Shown here: piece by piece, positions 17,549 through 26,490 of the stretch | Layout: every line of letters begins with the position of its first letter | How positions within the stretch are numbered: position 1 is the first letter of the stretch | Assembly: GCF_001696535.1 (NCBI RefSeq) | Contig: NZ_MBQE01000001.1 | Span: forward strand, 1,612,001 to 1,676,000 | Length of the DNA: 64,000 bases | DNA from: Stappia indica | GTDB taxonomy: Bacteria; Pseudomonadota; Alphaproteobacteria; Rhizobiales; Stappiaceae | Reading direction: 5' to 3' | Notes under the pieces: generated by a model | The model's database searches: none | Told to the model about the DNA's origin: nothing | Seen by the model: the letters and a program-made list of their open reading frames with translations, nothing else | Translations under genes and position numbers: made by a program

Positions 17549-19627
17549 GTGATCTGGTCCCTCTCCTTCGCCCCTCTCGTGCCGCTCTGGGCGCTCATCG
17601 CCGCCGCCGTGGTGGCCTTGCTGCTCGTCGTCGGCGCGCTGGTGCTGCGCCTGCCGGCCTGGCCCCTGCGGGCGCTCGCCATGGCGCTGCTGCTTCTCGC
17701 GCTGACCGGCCCTGCGCTCGAACGGGAGGACCGCGAGCCGCTCTCCAGCGTCGTCTCCGTCATCGTCGACGAGAGCCAGAGCCAGCGCCTTGCCGACCGC
17801 ACCAGCGCCGCCGCCGAAGCCCTGACCGCCCTGGAACAGCGCTTCGCCGGCCTGCCCGGCTACGAGGTGCGGGTGACGCGCGCCGGCCGCGGCGACGGCG
17901 CCACCGCCGATGGCACCGCCCTCTTCTCCGCGCTCGCCGACAGCCTGTCCGACGTGCCGCCGGATCGCATCGGCGGCGCCGTGATGATCACGGACGGCCA
18001 GGTGCACGACATTCCCGCCCGTGCCGCCGACCTTGGCTTCAACGCGCCGCTGCATGCGCTGATCACCGGCCGCGAGGACGAGATCGACCGCCGCCTTGCC
18101 ATCGCCCGCGCCCCGAAGTTCGCGCTGGTCGGCTCCGAGCAGATCGTGACGCTGCAGCTTCAGGATCGCGGCGTGACCGCATCGGGCGGCCGCGTGCCCA
18201 TCGTCATCCGCCGCGACGGCGAGATCGTCTCGCAGCAGATGGCCCAGCCCGGCGCCAGCATCGACATTCCCGTCACCATCGCCCATGGCGGCAACAACAT
18301 CTTCGAGTTCTCCGCCGAAGTGCTGGAGGGCGAACTCACCGACGTCAACAACCGCGTCGTCGTCACCATCGAGGGCATCCGCGAGAACCTGCGCGTCCTG
18401 CTGGTCTCCGGCAGCCCGCATGCGGGCGAGCGCACCTGGCGCAACCTTCTGAAGTCCGACGCCTCCGTCGACCTCGTCCACTTCACCATCCTGCGCCCGC
18501 CCGACAAGCAGGACGGCACGCCGATCAACCAGCTCTCGCTGATCGCCTTCCCGACGCGCGAGCTGTTCTCGGTGAAGATCGACGAGTTCGACCTGATCAT
18601 CTTCGACCGCTACGAGCGGCGCGGCGTGCTGCCGCTGCTCTATTTCGACAACATCGCCCGCTATGTGCGCGAGGGCGGCGCCGTGCTCGTCGCCGGCGGT
18701 CCCGACTACGCGGAAGGCGGCAGCATCTACCGCACGCCGCTCTCGCCGGTCCTGCCGGCAGAGCCCAGCGGCATGATCTACGAGGAGCCGTTCCGCGCCG
18801 GCATTTCCGAGGTCGGCAACCGCCACCCGGTGACACGCGCCCTGCCCGGCTCCAACTCCGAGCCGCCGGCTTGGAGCCGCTGGTTCCGTCTGGTCGATGC
18901 CACCATCCGCAACGGCGAAACGCTGATGACGGGCGCCGAGGACAAGCCGCTGCTGGTGCTCAGCCGCGAGGGCGAGGGCCGCGTCGCTGTGCTGCTGTCG
19001 GATCACGTCTGGCTGTGGGCGCGCGGGTACGAGGGCGGCGGCCCGCATGTCGCTCTGCTGCGCCGTCTCGCCCACTGGCTGATGAAGGAACCGGACCTTG
19101 AGGAGGAGGCCCTGCGTCTCACCTCGCGCGGGGCGGAGGTCGTCGCCGAGCGCCAGACCATCGGCGAAACCGTCGGCGACATGACGCTGACCCTGCCGGG
19201 CGGCGAGACGCGCAACCTCACCCCGACCGAGGTCTCGCCCGGCCTGTGGCGCGCCACGGCACCGGCTCCCGATCTCGGCCTTTATTCCGTCGACGACGGC
19301 ACCCGCAAGGCGCTGGTCCATGTCGGCCCGCCGAACCCGCGCGAGTTCACCGACGTGCTGTCGACGGTGGAAACGCTTGCGCCCATCGCCGGTGAAACCG
19401 CCGGCAGCGTCCGCCGCCTCGCCGGTGCGGACGACCGCATCGTCGTGCCCCGGGTGGTGCCGATGCGCCGGGCGACCAGCTTTGCCGGCGACGGCTGGAT
19501 CGGCTTCCGCACCACGGAAGCCAGCATCCTGCGCGGCATCGACCGCTATCCCCTGTTCCAGGGTCTGCTCGGTCTCGCCCTGCTGCTCGGCGGCGTGTCG
19601 TTTCTTTGGTATCGCGAGGGGCGCTGA
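17549..19627 (+). CDS. Membrane protein with glutamine-amidotransferase-like core, MoxR operon
   Basis: A 692-aa protein anchored by two N-terminal helices (about 7-50) and one C-terminal helix (about 668-688, ending WYREGR). The central part includes an RNLLKSDASVDLVHFTILRP segment and IARYVREGGAVLVAGGPDY, typical of the class I glutamine-amidotransferase-like fold seen in the fourth gene of such operons; the catalytic Cys is not evident. The start is GTG at 17549, preceded by TAGGAG, 10 nt after the DUF4159 stop. It completes the MoxR-DUF58-DUF4159 set. Confidence 0.85.
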   Translation: MIWSLSFAPLVPLWALIAAAVVALLLVVGALVLRLPAWPLRALAMALLLLALTGPALEREDREPLSSVVSVIVDESQSQRLADRTSAAAEALTALEQRFAGLPGYEVRVTRAGRGDGATADGTALFSALADSLSDVPPDRIGGAVMITDGQVHDIPARAADLGFNAPLHALITGREDEIDRRLAIARAPKFALVGSEQIVTLQLQDRGVTASGGRVPIVIRRDGEIVSQQMAQPGASIDIPVTIAHGGNNIFEFSAEVLEGELTDVNNRVVVTIEGIRENLRVLLVSGSPHAGERTWRNLLKSDASVDLVHFTILRPPDKQDGTPINQLSLIAFPTRELFSVKIDEFDLIIFDRYERRGVLPLLYFDNIARYVREGGAVLVAGGPDYAEGGSIYRTPLSPVLPAEPSGMIYEEPFRAGISEVGNRHPVTRALPGSNSEPPAWSRWFRLVDATIRNGETLMTGAEDKPLLVLSREGEGRVAVLLSDHVWLWARGYEGGGPHVALLRRLAHWLMKEPDLEEEALRLTSRGAEVVAERQTIGETVGDMTLTLPGGETRNLTPTEVSPGLWRATAPAPDLGLYSVDDGTRKALVHVGPPNPREFTDVLSTVETLAPIAGETAGSVRRLAGADDRIVVPRVVPMRRATSFAGDGWIGFRTTEASILRGIDRYPLFQGLLGLALLLGGVSFLWYREGR

Positions 19628-19697
19628 CGCGCGCTCCCTCGCAGGGCCTGTGCCATCGCGTGAGGCGTAAAACAGCGCTATTTGGCGTGAAGGCGCC

Positions 19698-20210
19698 TCA
19701 GGCCGCGACCGCGTCGCGGCCGCCGCGCACCTTGCCATGCGGCATGTCGCTGCCCGGCACCAGATTGGCAACCAGCAGCCGCGCCGGATCGACCGGCCCC
19801 GGCAGGGTAATCCGCCCCATCGGCACTGGCGCGAAGCCGAGCGGCCCGTAATAGGGCGCATCGCCGACCAGCAGCACGCTCTTTTCGCCCAGCGCCTGCG
19901 CCGTCTTCAGCGCCTGGTTGACCAGCAGCCGGCCCAGCCCCCGGTTCTTGAAGGCCGGCGCCACCGCCAGCGGGCCGAGCAGCTGCGAGGGCGCATCGCC
20001 GATGGTGATCGGCGTCAGCCAGACCGAGCCGGCGAATACGTCGCCGCTCATCCCCACGAAGCTCAGCCGACGGTCGTGCTCGATCCCCTCGCGCAGACGG
20101 AAGGCCGTCTTGGCGAAGCGGCCCGGGCCGAAGGCTTCGGCCTGCAGGTCGAGGATGGCGGGAAGGTCGGAAGGCAGTTCGTTCCGGATAAGCCAGGACA
20201 GTGCGAGCAT
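19698..20210 (-). CDS. GNAT N-acetyltransferase
   Basis: A 170-aa GNAT-fold acyltransferase. The acetyl-CoA loop is AVAPAFKNRGLGRLLVNQAL (Q/RxxGxG/A variant), preceded by the beta-strand LLGPLAV. The C-terminal YGPLGFAPVPMGRITLPGP matches the YhbS/predicted-acetyltransferase group. Substrate unknown. The start ATG (MLALSWLIRNELPSDLPAIL) is the only one that keeps the conserved first strand. It is convergent with the MoxR operon and divergent from the GST gene. Confidence 0.85.
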   Translation of the reverse strand: MLALSWLIRNELPSDLPAILDLQAEAFGPGRFAKTAFRLREGIEHDRRLSFVGMSGDVFAGSVWLTPITIGDAPSQLLGPLAVAPAFKNRGLGRLLVNQALKTAQALGEKSVLLVGDAPYYGPLGFAPVPMGRITLPGPVDPARLLVANLVPGSDMPHGKVRGGRDAVAA

Positions 20211-20627
20211 GGGTCGAATCTCGGTGATCGGTACGGTCAGGCGGAAACTTGTGCCCTCGATCCGCTCCGCCGGTTCATCCCCAACGCTCTAGCCGGATCT
20301 CAAGGCACACGTGTGACGACGCGCGAGGGCTGGCCTCGTCGCAAGTCTCGTCGTCGCTGCCGTTCGATCCTGGTCATCGCGTCCTGCTCTTGCCGCATGC
20401 CTCTCGCATGCGTCGCAACCGGTATCGGTCCGGCCCGTTTTCCGCAATCGGAAAGGGTGCCTTGACCGGATGGCGTCGGTATCATGCAATGCCCGGGGCG
20501 TAAAGCGCTTTTGCGCCCCGCCGGCATCGTTCACTCACCGTGAATGGTCCATTCGCGCGGTTGAAGCCGCGCGCCATGGTCCCATCTCCTGTCGTGAACG
20601 ACAACGACACGGAAAAGGGAACGCGAC
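20211..20627. other. Divergent intergenic region with a strong hairpin
   Basis: About 417 nt between the GNAT and glutathione-reductase genes. No supported gene. It holds a striking inverted repeat at 20494-20520 (CGGGGCG/CGCCCCG, enclosing the palindromic AAAGCGCTTT), 108 nt before the GST start. No recognisable promoter boxes. Confidence 0.5.
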
Positions 20628-21605
20628 ATGGGCATGCTGGTGGACGGAGTGTGGAAGGACGTCTGGTACGATACCAGCTCGACCGGCGGGCGGTTCGAGC
20701 GCAAGGAATCCTCCTTCCGCAGCTGGGTTACCCGCGACGGCACCCCCGGCCCCAGCGGCGACGGCGGGTTCGCGGCCGAAAGCGGTCGCTATCACCTGAT
20801 GGTCTCCTTCGCCTGTCCCTGGGCGCATCGCACGCTGATCTTCCGCAAGCTCAAGGGCCTGGAGGACAAGATCTCGCTCTCCGCCGTCCAGCCGCTGATG
20901 CTGGAAAACGGCTGGACGTTCGCCAAGCCCGAACCCGAGACCGGCGCCGAGGCCGCCTGGCAGGTCTATGTGAAGGCCGATCCCGACTATACCGGCCGCG
21001 CCACCGTACCGATCCTCTGGGACCGCAAGACGCAGACCATCGTCTCGAACGAATCGGCGGAGATCATCCGCATGTTCAATTCCGCCTTCGACGACCTGCC
21101 CGGCGTCGACAGCGGGCTGGACTTCTTCCCTGAAGACCTGCGGACGGAGATCGAGGAGGTCAACGCCCGCGTCTATGACGAGGTCAACAACGGCGTCTAC
21201 AAGGCCGGCTTCGCCACCACGCAGGAGGCCTACGAGGAGGCGGTGACGACCCTGTTCACCGCGCTCGACTGGCTGGAGGAGCGCCTGTCGCGCCAACGCT
21301 ATCTCGTCGGCGGCCGGCTGACGGAGGCCGATTGGCGGCTGTTCACCACGCTGCTGCGCTTCGACCCGGTCTATGTCGGCCACTTCAAGTGCAACATCCG
21401 CCGCATTGCCGACTATCCGGCGCTGTCCGGCTACTTGCGCGAACTCTACCAGCACCCGGGCGTCGCCGATACGTGCGACTTCGCCACCATCAAGCAGCAC
21501 TATTACGGCTCGCACGACACCATCAACCCGACCGGCATCGTGCCGCTCGGCCCGGTGCTGGACCTCGATCGCCCGCATGGCCGCGACGCCCTGCCGAAGG
21601 GCTGA
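20628..21605 (+). CDS. Glutathionyl-hydroquinone reductase (Xi-class GST)
   Basis: A 325-aa Xi-class glutathione S-transferase of the YqjG/PcpF group, which reduces glutathionyl-hydroquinones with GSH. The active-site motif SFACPWAHRTLIF is present with the catalytic Cys at 63. The N terminus (MGMLVDGVWKDVWYDT) and VPILWDRKTQTIVSNESAEI are also typical. The C-terminal helical domain includes LTEADWRLFTTLLRFDPVY. AAAGGG lies just before the start. It may serve in detoxification of quinones; no neighbouring pathway gene is present. Confidence 0.93.
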   Translation: MGMLVDGVWKDVWYDTSSTGGRFERKESSFRSWVTRDGTPGPSGDGGFAAESGRYHLMVSFACPWAHRTLIFRKLKGLEDKISLSAVQPLMLENGWTFAKPEPETGAEAAWQVYVKADPDYTGRATVPILWDRKTQTIVSNESAEIIRMFNSAFDDLPGVDSGLDFFPEDLRTEIEEVNARVYDEVNNGVYKAGFATTQEAYEEAVTTLFTALDWLEERLSRQRYLVGGRLTEADWRLFTTLLRFDPVYVGHFKCNIRRIADYPALSGYLRELYQHPGVADTCDFATIKQHYYGSHDTINPTGIVPLGPVLDLDRPHGRDALPKG

Positions 21606-21609
21606 GCTC

Positions 21610-22083
21610 CTACCAGAGCGGTGACGGCGGGCTTTCTCCGGAAAGCTCCGCAATGCGCCTCAGCGTCGCCGGGCTGGTGTCCGGCGGCAGCGCACCCGGC
21701 GCGAAGAACCCGGCCTCCCGGATCTCGCGATTGGGCGCCAGCGCCCCCTCCGGCACCTCCGTCACCGCCACCCGGTAGAGCGCGACATGGTCGCGGATGT
21801 GATTGCGCCGGTTGTGGTAGACGGCGAAAAGCACCGGCTCGCCGCCGATCACGCCGGTCTCCTCGCGCAGCTCGCGCAGCGCCGCCTCGGCCAGCGTCTC
21901 GCCCGCATCCACCGCCCCGCCCGGCAGGTACCAGCCGGCCAGATAGGTGTGCCGCACAAGCAGCAAGCGCCCCTCCGCGTCGGTGGCGGCAACCCGCACG
22001 CCGAGCGTCATCGCCCGCTGGTAGCGGGTGGCGGAGAGCGCCAGCCGTCTCAGCGCCTTCATGCCCGGCAGGCTTCGCTTCAT
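21610..22083 (-). CDS. Nudix hydrolase
   Basis: A 157-aa Nudix protein. The box starts at [20 protein letters not shown] and ends ETGV, with all catalytic glutamates. The segment [13 protein letters not shown] before it resembles ADP-ribose or nucleoside-diphosphate-linked hydrolases, but the substrate is not predictable. I prefer the ATG at 22083 ([13 protein letters not shown]) because GAAGGGA lies upstream; an in-frame ATG at 22119 has a poor site. It is convergent with the GST gene, with 4 nt between the stops. Confidence 0.86.
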   Translation of the reverse strand: MKRSLPGMKALRRLALSATRYQRAMTLGVRVAATDAEGRLLLVRHTYLAGWYLPGGAVDAGETLAEAALRELREETGVIGGEPVLFAVYHNRRNHIRDHVALYRVAVTEVPEGALAPNREIREAGFFAPGALPPDTSPATLRRIAELSGESPPSPLW

Positions 22084-22320
22084 CGCGTCCGCGTCCCTTC
22101 GTTGTCTCTCCGAGCCCATTCCGGCGCGCGAAACCGCAAGCTTTGCTTAACCCACCATGCGCGCCCTGCATGGGAGCACTGCCCGAATCGCGCTTGTTCG
22201 CACCAGCGATTCCGCCAATTGTGCCACCGCAGCCGAAGGAGCGGCACCCGGACATCAGCTCGCAACCGAGAGCGCCGGGACGAAGCCCGTCTCCAAGCTG
22301 TCTTCTCGAAGGAGAGAATC

Positions 22321-22434
22321 ATGTTGTCGGCCCTGTTCCCGGCCTTCGCCCGTCGTCGCTATGTGTGGCGCCCGGCGGTCGACCTGACCAACCCGCGCAT
22401 CGCCGCGGTGCTGACCACGTTCAGCAGCAACTGA
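22321..22434 (+). CDS. 37-aa small ORF with strong ribosome site and own terminator
   Basis: A small orphan ORF whose product starts MLSALFPAFARRRYVWRPAV and ends TTFSSN. It carries a basic RRRY patch and no membrane helix. The start has an excellent AAGGAGAG site 5-6 nt upstream, and a hairpin with a U-run follows at 22508-22535, so this looks like an independent short transcript. The N-terminal part faintly resembles the basic head of DUF1127-type small proteins, but it lacks their conserved tail. It could also be a leader peptide. Function unknown. Confidence 0.55.
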   Translation: MLSALFPAFARRRYVWRPAVDLTNPRIAAVLTTFSSN

Positions 22435-22507
22435 CAGGACGCTCGGCAGGTCGCGCATCGCGCCGCCGCGGAGCCTTTGTGAGCACCGTCCGCATGGGAC
22501 GGATGGA

Positions 22508-22535
22508 AGCGCCCGGACCCTCCGAGGCGCTTTTT
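22508..22535 (+). terminator. Rho-independent terminator after the 37-aa ORF
   Basis: Stem AGCGCC/GGCGCT (22508-22513 with 22526-22531), extended inward by CGG/CCG, then TTTTT. It is placed 74 nt after the small ORF and before the metallophosphoesterase. Confidence 0.8.
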
Positions 22536-22572
22536 GCTTGACCGCTCCCCCTCCAGATCCTGATGTGGGCGC

Positions 22573-23484
22573 ATGTTTCACCTCGCCCATCTTTCGGACC
22601 CGCATCTGGGTCCCATGCCCGATGCCAGCTTCCGCGACCTCGTTTCCAAACGTGTGATCGGCTACGTCAACTGGCATCGCTCCCGCGCCCGCTCGATGAC
22701 CGCCAGCTGGCTCGACCTGTTGCTCGACGACCTCAAAGCCCAGTCACCGGACCACGTCACGGTCACCGGCGATCTGGTCAACATCGCCCTCGATGTGGAA
22801 ATCTCCGCCGCCCGCCATTGGCTCGACGATCTCGGCCTGCCCGACGACCTCACGGTGGTGCCCGGCAATCACGATGCCTATGTGCCCGGCGCCCTGCGCC
22901 GCGCGGTGCATGCGTGGGGCCCGTACATGACCGGCGACCTGCCGCTGCAGGACGGTTTTCCGTTCGTCCGCCGCCGCGGCAACGTCGCCCTTGTCGGCGC
23001 ATCGAGCGCCCGGGCCAGCGGCCCGTGGTTCGCCACCGGCCGGCTCGGCAGCGGCCAGTCCCGCCGCCTGCGCGATCATCTCGGCCGCCTCGGCGAGGAA
23101 GGCGCGTTCCGCGTCCTGCTGATCCACCATCCCCCGCAAAGCGGCGCCACCTCTTGGAACAAGCGGCTGACGGATGCCTCGCGCGTGCGCGCTGCCGTCA
23201 AGCGTGCCGGCTGCGAGCTGGTGCTGCACGGCCATACGCATCTGGCGACCCGGACCGAAATCGAGGGCCCGAACGGCCCCGTTCCGGTCATCGGCGTGCC
23301 GTCCGCCTCCAACGGTCCGGGCCGCAAGCGCCCGGCCGCCCGCTACAATCTCTTCTCGATTTCCGGAGAACCCGGCAATTGGCACTGCGAGATGGAAGAG
23401 CGCGGCCTGCCCGCCTCCGCCGGCCGCGACGACCCGGCCAAGGTCGAGTTCATCGCCCGGCACACGCTGAAGATCCCCGGCTGA
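22573..23484 (+). CDS. Calcineurin-like metallophosphoesterase
   Basis: A 303-aa metallophosphoesterase with the dinuclear-metal motifs in order: HLSDPHLG (DxH), VTGDLVN (GDxxN-type), PGNHDAY (GNHD), LIHHPP and HGHTHLAT (GHxH). This is the cytosolic 3',5'-cAMP phosphodiesterase-like/Icc-related type, but the substrate cannot be assigned. The ATG at 22573 gives the expected first strand (MFHLAHLSDPH), although the ribosome site is weak. Confidence 0.92.
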   Translation: MFHLAHLSDPHLGPMPDASFRDLVSKRVIGYVNWHRSRARSMTASWLDLLLDDLKAQSPDHVTVTGDLVNIALDVEISAARHWLDDLGLPDDLTVVPGNHDAYVPGALRRAVHAWGPYMTGDLPLQDGFPFVRRRGNVALVGASSARASGPWFATGRLGSGQSRRLRDHLGRLGEEGAFRVLLIHHPPQSGATSWNKRLTDASRVRAAVKRAGCELVLHGHTHLATRTEIEGPNGPVPVIGVPSASNGPGRKRPAARYNLFSISGEPGNWHCEMEERGLPASAGRDDPAKVEFIARHTLKIPG

Positions 23485-23542
23485 CGCGCATGCGCGTCCC
23501 GGGCACCGGCCGTGCGCCGGAGGCTCTCGCTTCGAAGAAGCG

Positions 23543-24163
23543 TCAGTTCAGCGGATTGGCGAACCAGGCATAGCCGATCAGCGCGGCAACGCCGACCAGG
23601 ATGCCGATGGCGAAGGCCGCGAACGGTCCCCACAGGCCCCGCACCGTCGGCACGGTGGTAACTGGTGCGGCCGGCTGCGGCTGCTGCACGGCGGCCTCGG
23701 GCTGCGTCGTGCGCGGCGGCTCTTTCAGCCGCTTGTTCAGCCAGTCGCCCTCGACCGCGCGCTCGCGCTCCAGCACCCGCTCGGCGATGTATTCGGTAAT
23801 GCAGTCGGCCATGTCGTCGAGCTCGGGCGTCTCGAGGATGACCGTGCGGCCGAGCCTGGTGTCCTTGACGAAGCGGTAGGTGCGCTTGTCGCGGCCCATC
23901 GCCACGTGGCTGGTGATGTCGATCCACAGCCGCGGCAGGTTGCCCGGCACGATCTGGAAGGAGAACTGGTCGTCGTCCTCCGGCACTTCCTTGAAGACGT
24001 CCTGCAGCTCCTCGGCGAGGAGTTCCAGACGGGCCCGCTCCGATTCCTGCAACTCCACCACCACGTCGGTGCGCTCGACTTCGGCGAACTTGACCTTGCG
24101 GATGGCCTCCCGAAGGCTGCGCACCTTGGCATGCGGTACGACATTGTCACGCGGTCTGGTCAT
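23543..24163 (-). CDS. Tail-anchored orphan protein
   Basis: A 206-aa protein of no family I recognise. Residues 1-150 are charged and soluble: a helical stretch rich in E/R (VELQESERARLELLAEELQD) and then a beta-rich part (FSFQIVPGNLPRLWIDITSH, YRFVKDTRLGRTVILETPEL). A Pro/Gln/Ala linker follows (about 155-175), and a single membrane helix lies at about 180-201 with only a few residues after it. The protein would be anchored by its C terminus with the bulk in the cytoplasm. It is divergent from the YbaK gene. Confidence 0.78.
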   Translation of the reverse strand: MTRPRDNVVPHAKVRSLREAIRKVKFAEVERTDVVVELQESERARLELLAEELQDVFKEVPEDDDQFSFQIVPGNLPRLWIDITSHVAMGRDKRTYRFVKDTRLGRTVILETPELDDMADCITEYIAERVLERERAVEGDWLNKRLKEPPRTTQPEAAVQQPQPAAPVTTVPTVRGLWGPFAAFAIGILVGVAALIGYAWFANPLN

Positions 24164-24309
24164 GCATCATTCCGATTCGAGCGAGGTAAACGAACCCTTA
24201 ATTAAATTTGTACCATAGACTCGCATTAACCGCAGCATCGTGGGCAGTCGTTCGCGAGTCGTCCACGGACAAACAACGACTTATAGTTAACGGAGATTAA
24301 GACTTCTCC

Positions 24310-24783
24310 ATGGCAATCAGCAGTACAGACCGCGTCCGCCAAGCCGCCGCGGACGCCGGCCTCACCATCGAGATCCGCGAGATGCCGTCCTCCACCCGCA
24401 CGGCGGAAGATGCGGCAAACGCCTGCGGCTGCTCCGTCTCCGAGATCTGCAAGTCCCTCGTCTTCCTCGGCAAGACCAGCGGCGAGATCGTCCTGCTGCT
24501 GGTCAGCGGTTCGAACCGGGTCGATGAAGCCGCCGTCGCGCAGCGCCTCGGCGAGGAGCTCGGCCGGGCCGACGGGCGCACCGTGCGCGAGCGCACCGGC
24601 TTTGCCATCGGCGGCGTCGCCCCGATCGGGCATCTCGCCCCGGTCAAGGTCTATCTCGACGAGGACCTTACCCGATTCGAAGGGATCTGGGCTGCCGCAG
24701 GCGCGCCCAATGCGGTGTTTGCCACAACTGCGAGCGATCTTCTCAAGGCGACCGGCGCCACCGTCATCCGCATGACGCCCTGA
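24310..24783 (+). CDS. YbaK/EbsC-type aminoacyl-tRNA deacylase
   Basis: A 157-aa protein of the prolyl-tRNA editing fold, which removes mischarged amino acids (often Cys or Ala from tRNA-Pro) in trans. Motifs: CGCSVSEICKSLVFLGKTSG, LLLVSGSNRVDEAAV, and GFAIGGVAPIGH followed by VYLDEDL, which line the editing pocket. The exact specificity (YbaK, ProXp-ala or another) cannot be decided. The upstream region has scattered TTAA tetramers. Confidence 0.9.
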   Translation: MAISSTDRVRQAAADAGLTIEIREMPSSTRTAEDAANACGCSVSEICKSLVFLGKTSGEIVLLLVSGSNRVDEAAVAQRLGEELGRADGRTVRERTGFAIGGVAPIGHLAPVKVYLDEDLTRFEGIWAAAGAPNAVFATTASDLLKATGATVIRMTP

Positions 24784-24837
24784 ATGACGCCCTGACCGGG
24801 GCGTCACAGCGCCTCGCCCGCCGCCTCGCCCGCCCCC

Positions 24838-25461
24838 TCACTCGCTCTCGATCACCGGCACATGGCCTGCCGCCTCGCGCGGCAGCACGCCGGCAAGGCG
24901 CGGGTCGTCGGCGATCTCGATGGCCCGCTTGTAGGGCGTGAAGCCGCTCGCCCGGTAAAAGCCCAGCGCCTGCGGGCTGTCGGCGGTGCAGGTATGCACG
25001 AACAGCCGCTTCGTCTGCGGCCGCGACCAGACCCGCGACAGCGCCTCGTTCATCAGCCAGCGCCCGGCGCCGTTGCCGATTTCCTCCGCCACCAGACCGA
25101 AATAGGCCAGCTCCACATTGGCGGGATCGCCGAAGTCCAGCTCCAGCAGGCCGACCGGCTCCCCGCCCCGGCCCTTGCGGCAGAAATAGACCTCGTGCCC
25201 GGGCCGCGTCAGATCGGCGACGAGATCCGCATCGCTCCCGGTCAGCCGCCCGAACCACAGCCACTCGTCGCCGATGCGGCGGAACAGGGCGCGGTACTCC
25301 GTCGGATCGGGGTGCTCGATCCGCTCCAGCGACAGATCCGGCCGCTCGGCCCGGCGCGCCAGCGGGCGGGCATGCATCTCCAGATAGGTGACGATGGTCG
25401 CGACCTTGCCGGCCGGCAGGTCGGTATAGCCCGACAGGTCAACTGTGATCGACGACGTCAT
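24838..25461 (-). CDS. GNAT N-acetyltransferase
   Basis: A 207-aa GNAT protein. Strand 4 and the CoA loop are visible in ELAYFGLVAEEIGNGAGRWL, followed by LFVHTCTADSPQALGFYRAS, a typical C-terminal GNAT stretch (ALGFYRxSGF). The ATG at 25461 is chosen because AAGGAG lies 7 nt upstream. Substrate unknown. It is convergent with the YbaK gene and divergent from aguB. Confidence 0.86.
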   Translation of the reverse strand: MTSSITVDLSGYTDLPAGKVATIVTYLEMHARPLARRAERPDLSLERIEHPDPTEYRALFRRIGDEWLWFGRLTGSDADLVADLTRPGHEVYFCRKGRGGEPVGLLELDFGDPANVELAYFGLVAEEIGNGAGRWLMNEALSRVWSRPQTKRLFVHTCTADSPQALGFYRASGFTPYKRAIEIADDPRLAGVLPREAAGHVPVIESE

Positions 25462-25599
25462 TCTCGCTCCTTGCACGATGCGATGCGGCACGGCTTGAGG
25501 TAATCCGTCCCGCCCCGGCGATCAAGCACCCGCGTTGGCGCGGGGCACCGCCTTGCGCTAGGCTCCCTTGCGAAAGCGCCGCCCGCCAAAGGAGCCTCG

Positions 25600-26490
25600 A
25601 TGAGACAGGTCACCCTCGCCGCCCTGCAGATGGCCTGCAGCCCCGACCGGCAGGACAATCTCGCCCGCATGGAGAGCCTGATCCGCAAGGCGGCGGCCGA
25701 CGGCGCCCAGATCGTGCTGCCACAGGAGCTGTTCGAGACCCCTTATTTCTGCCAGGACGAGGCGCCCGACCTGCTGCTGCACGCGGAACCCGCCGACGGC
25801 CACCCGGCGATCACGCGCATGCAGGCGCTGGCCGCCGAGCTCGGCATCGTCATTCCGGTCAGCTTCTACGAGCTCGCCGGCCAGGCCCGCTTCAACTCCA
25901 TCGCCATCGTCGATGCGGACGGCACCAACCTCGGCATCTACCGCAAGAGCCACATCCCGCAGGGCTCGGGCTATCAGGAGAAGTATTACTTCTCTCCCGG
26001 CGACACCGGCTTTCGCGTCTGGTCCACCCGCTTCGGGCGCATCGGCGTCGGCATCTGCTGGGACCAGTGGTTCCCGGAGACGGCCCGCGCCATGGCGCTG
26101 ATGGGCGCCGAAATGCTGTTCTTCCCCACCGCCATCGGCTCGGAGCTGCTCGATCCGCAGTGGGACTCCGCCGCCCACTGGCAGCGCGTCATGCAGGGCC
26201 ATGCCGGCGCCAACCTGATGCCGCTGGTCGCCTCCAACCGCATCGGCACCGAACCGGGCCGCAGCGGCACCGAGCTCACCTTCTACGGCTCCTCCTTCAT
26301 TGCCAATGCCACCGGCGCCAAGGTCGCGGAGGCCGACCGCACCTCCGAGAGCATCCTGCTGCACACGTTCGATCTCGACGCGCTCGCCGCCTTGCGCGCC
26401 TCATGGGGCGTCTTCCGCGACCGGAGGCCGGAGCTTTACGGCCCCCTCGCCAGCCTCGACGGCGCCACACCCAGGACGTCCCGCGCATGA
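25600..26490 (+). CDS. aguB: N-carbamoylputrescine amidase
   Basis: A 296-aa nitrilase-superfamily enzyme that hydrolyses N-carbamoylputrescine to putrescine, CO2 and NH3, the last step of the agmatine route. The catalytic triad is visible: Glu43 (PQELFE), Lys116 (YRKSHIP) and Cys153 (GICWDQWFPE). PQGSGYQEKYYFSPGDTGF is characteristic of AguB. AAAGGAG precedes the ATG. The stop overlaps the aguA start (ATGA at 26487-26490), so the two are translated together. Confidence 0.96.
   Translation: MRQVTLAALQMACSPDRQDNLARMESLIRKAAADGAQIVLPQELFETPYFCQDEAPDLLLHAEPADGHPAITRMQALAAELGIVIPVSFYELAGQARFNSIAIVDADGTNLGIYRKSHIPQGSGYQEKYYFSPGDTGFRVWSTRFGRIGVGICWDQWFPETARAMALMGAEMLFFPTAIGSELLDPQWDSAAHWQRVMQGHAGANLMPLVASNRIGTEPGRSGTELTFYGSSFIANATGAKVAEADRTSESILLHTFDLDALAALRASWGVFRDRRPELYGPLASLDGATPRTSRA

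Noticed and set aside
24287-24300. TTAA-N6-TTAA before the YbaK gene as a CtrA site
   Set aside because: The spacing is 6 rather than 7, so it does not fit the CtrA geometry.
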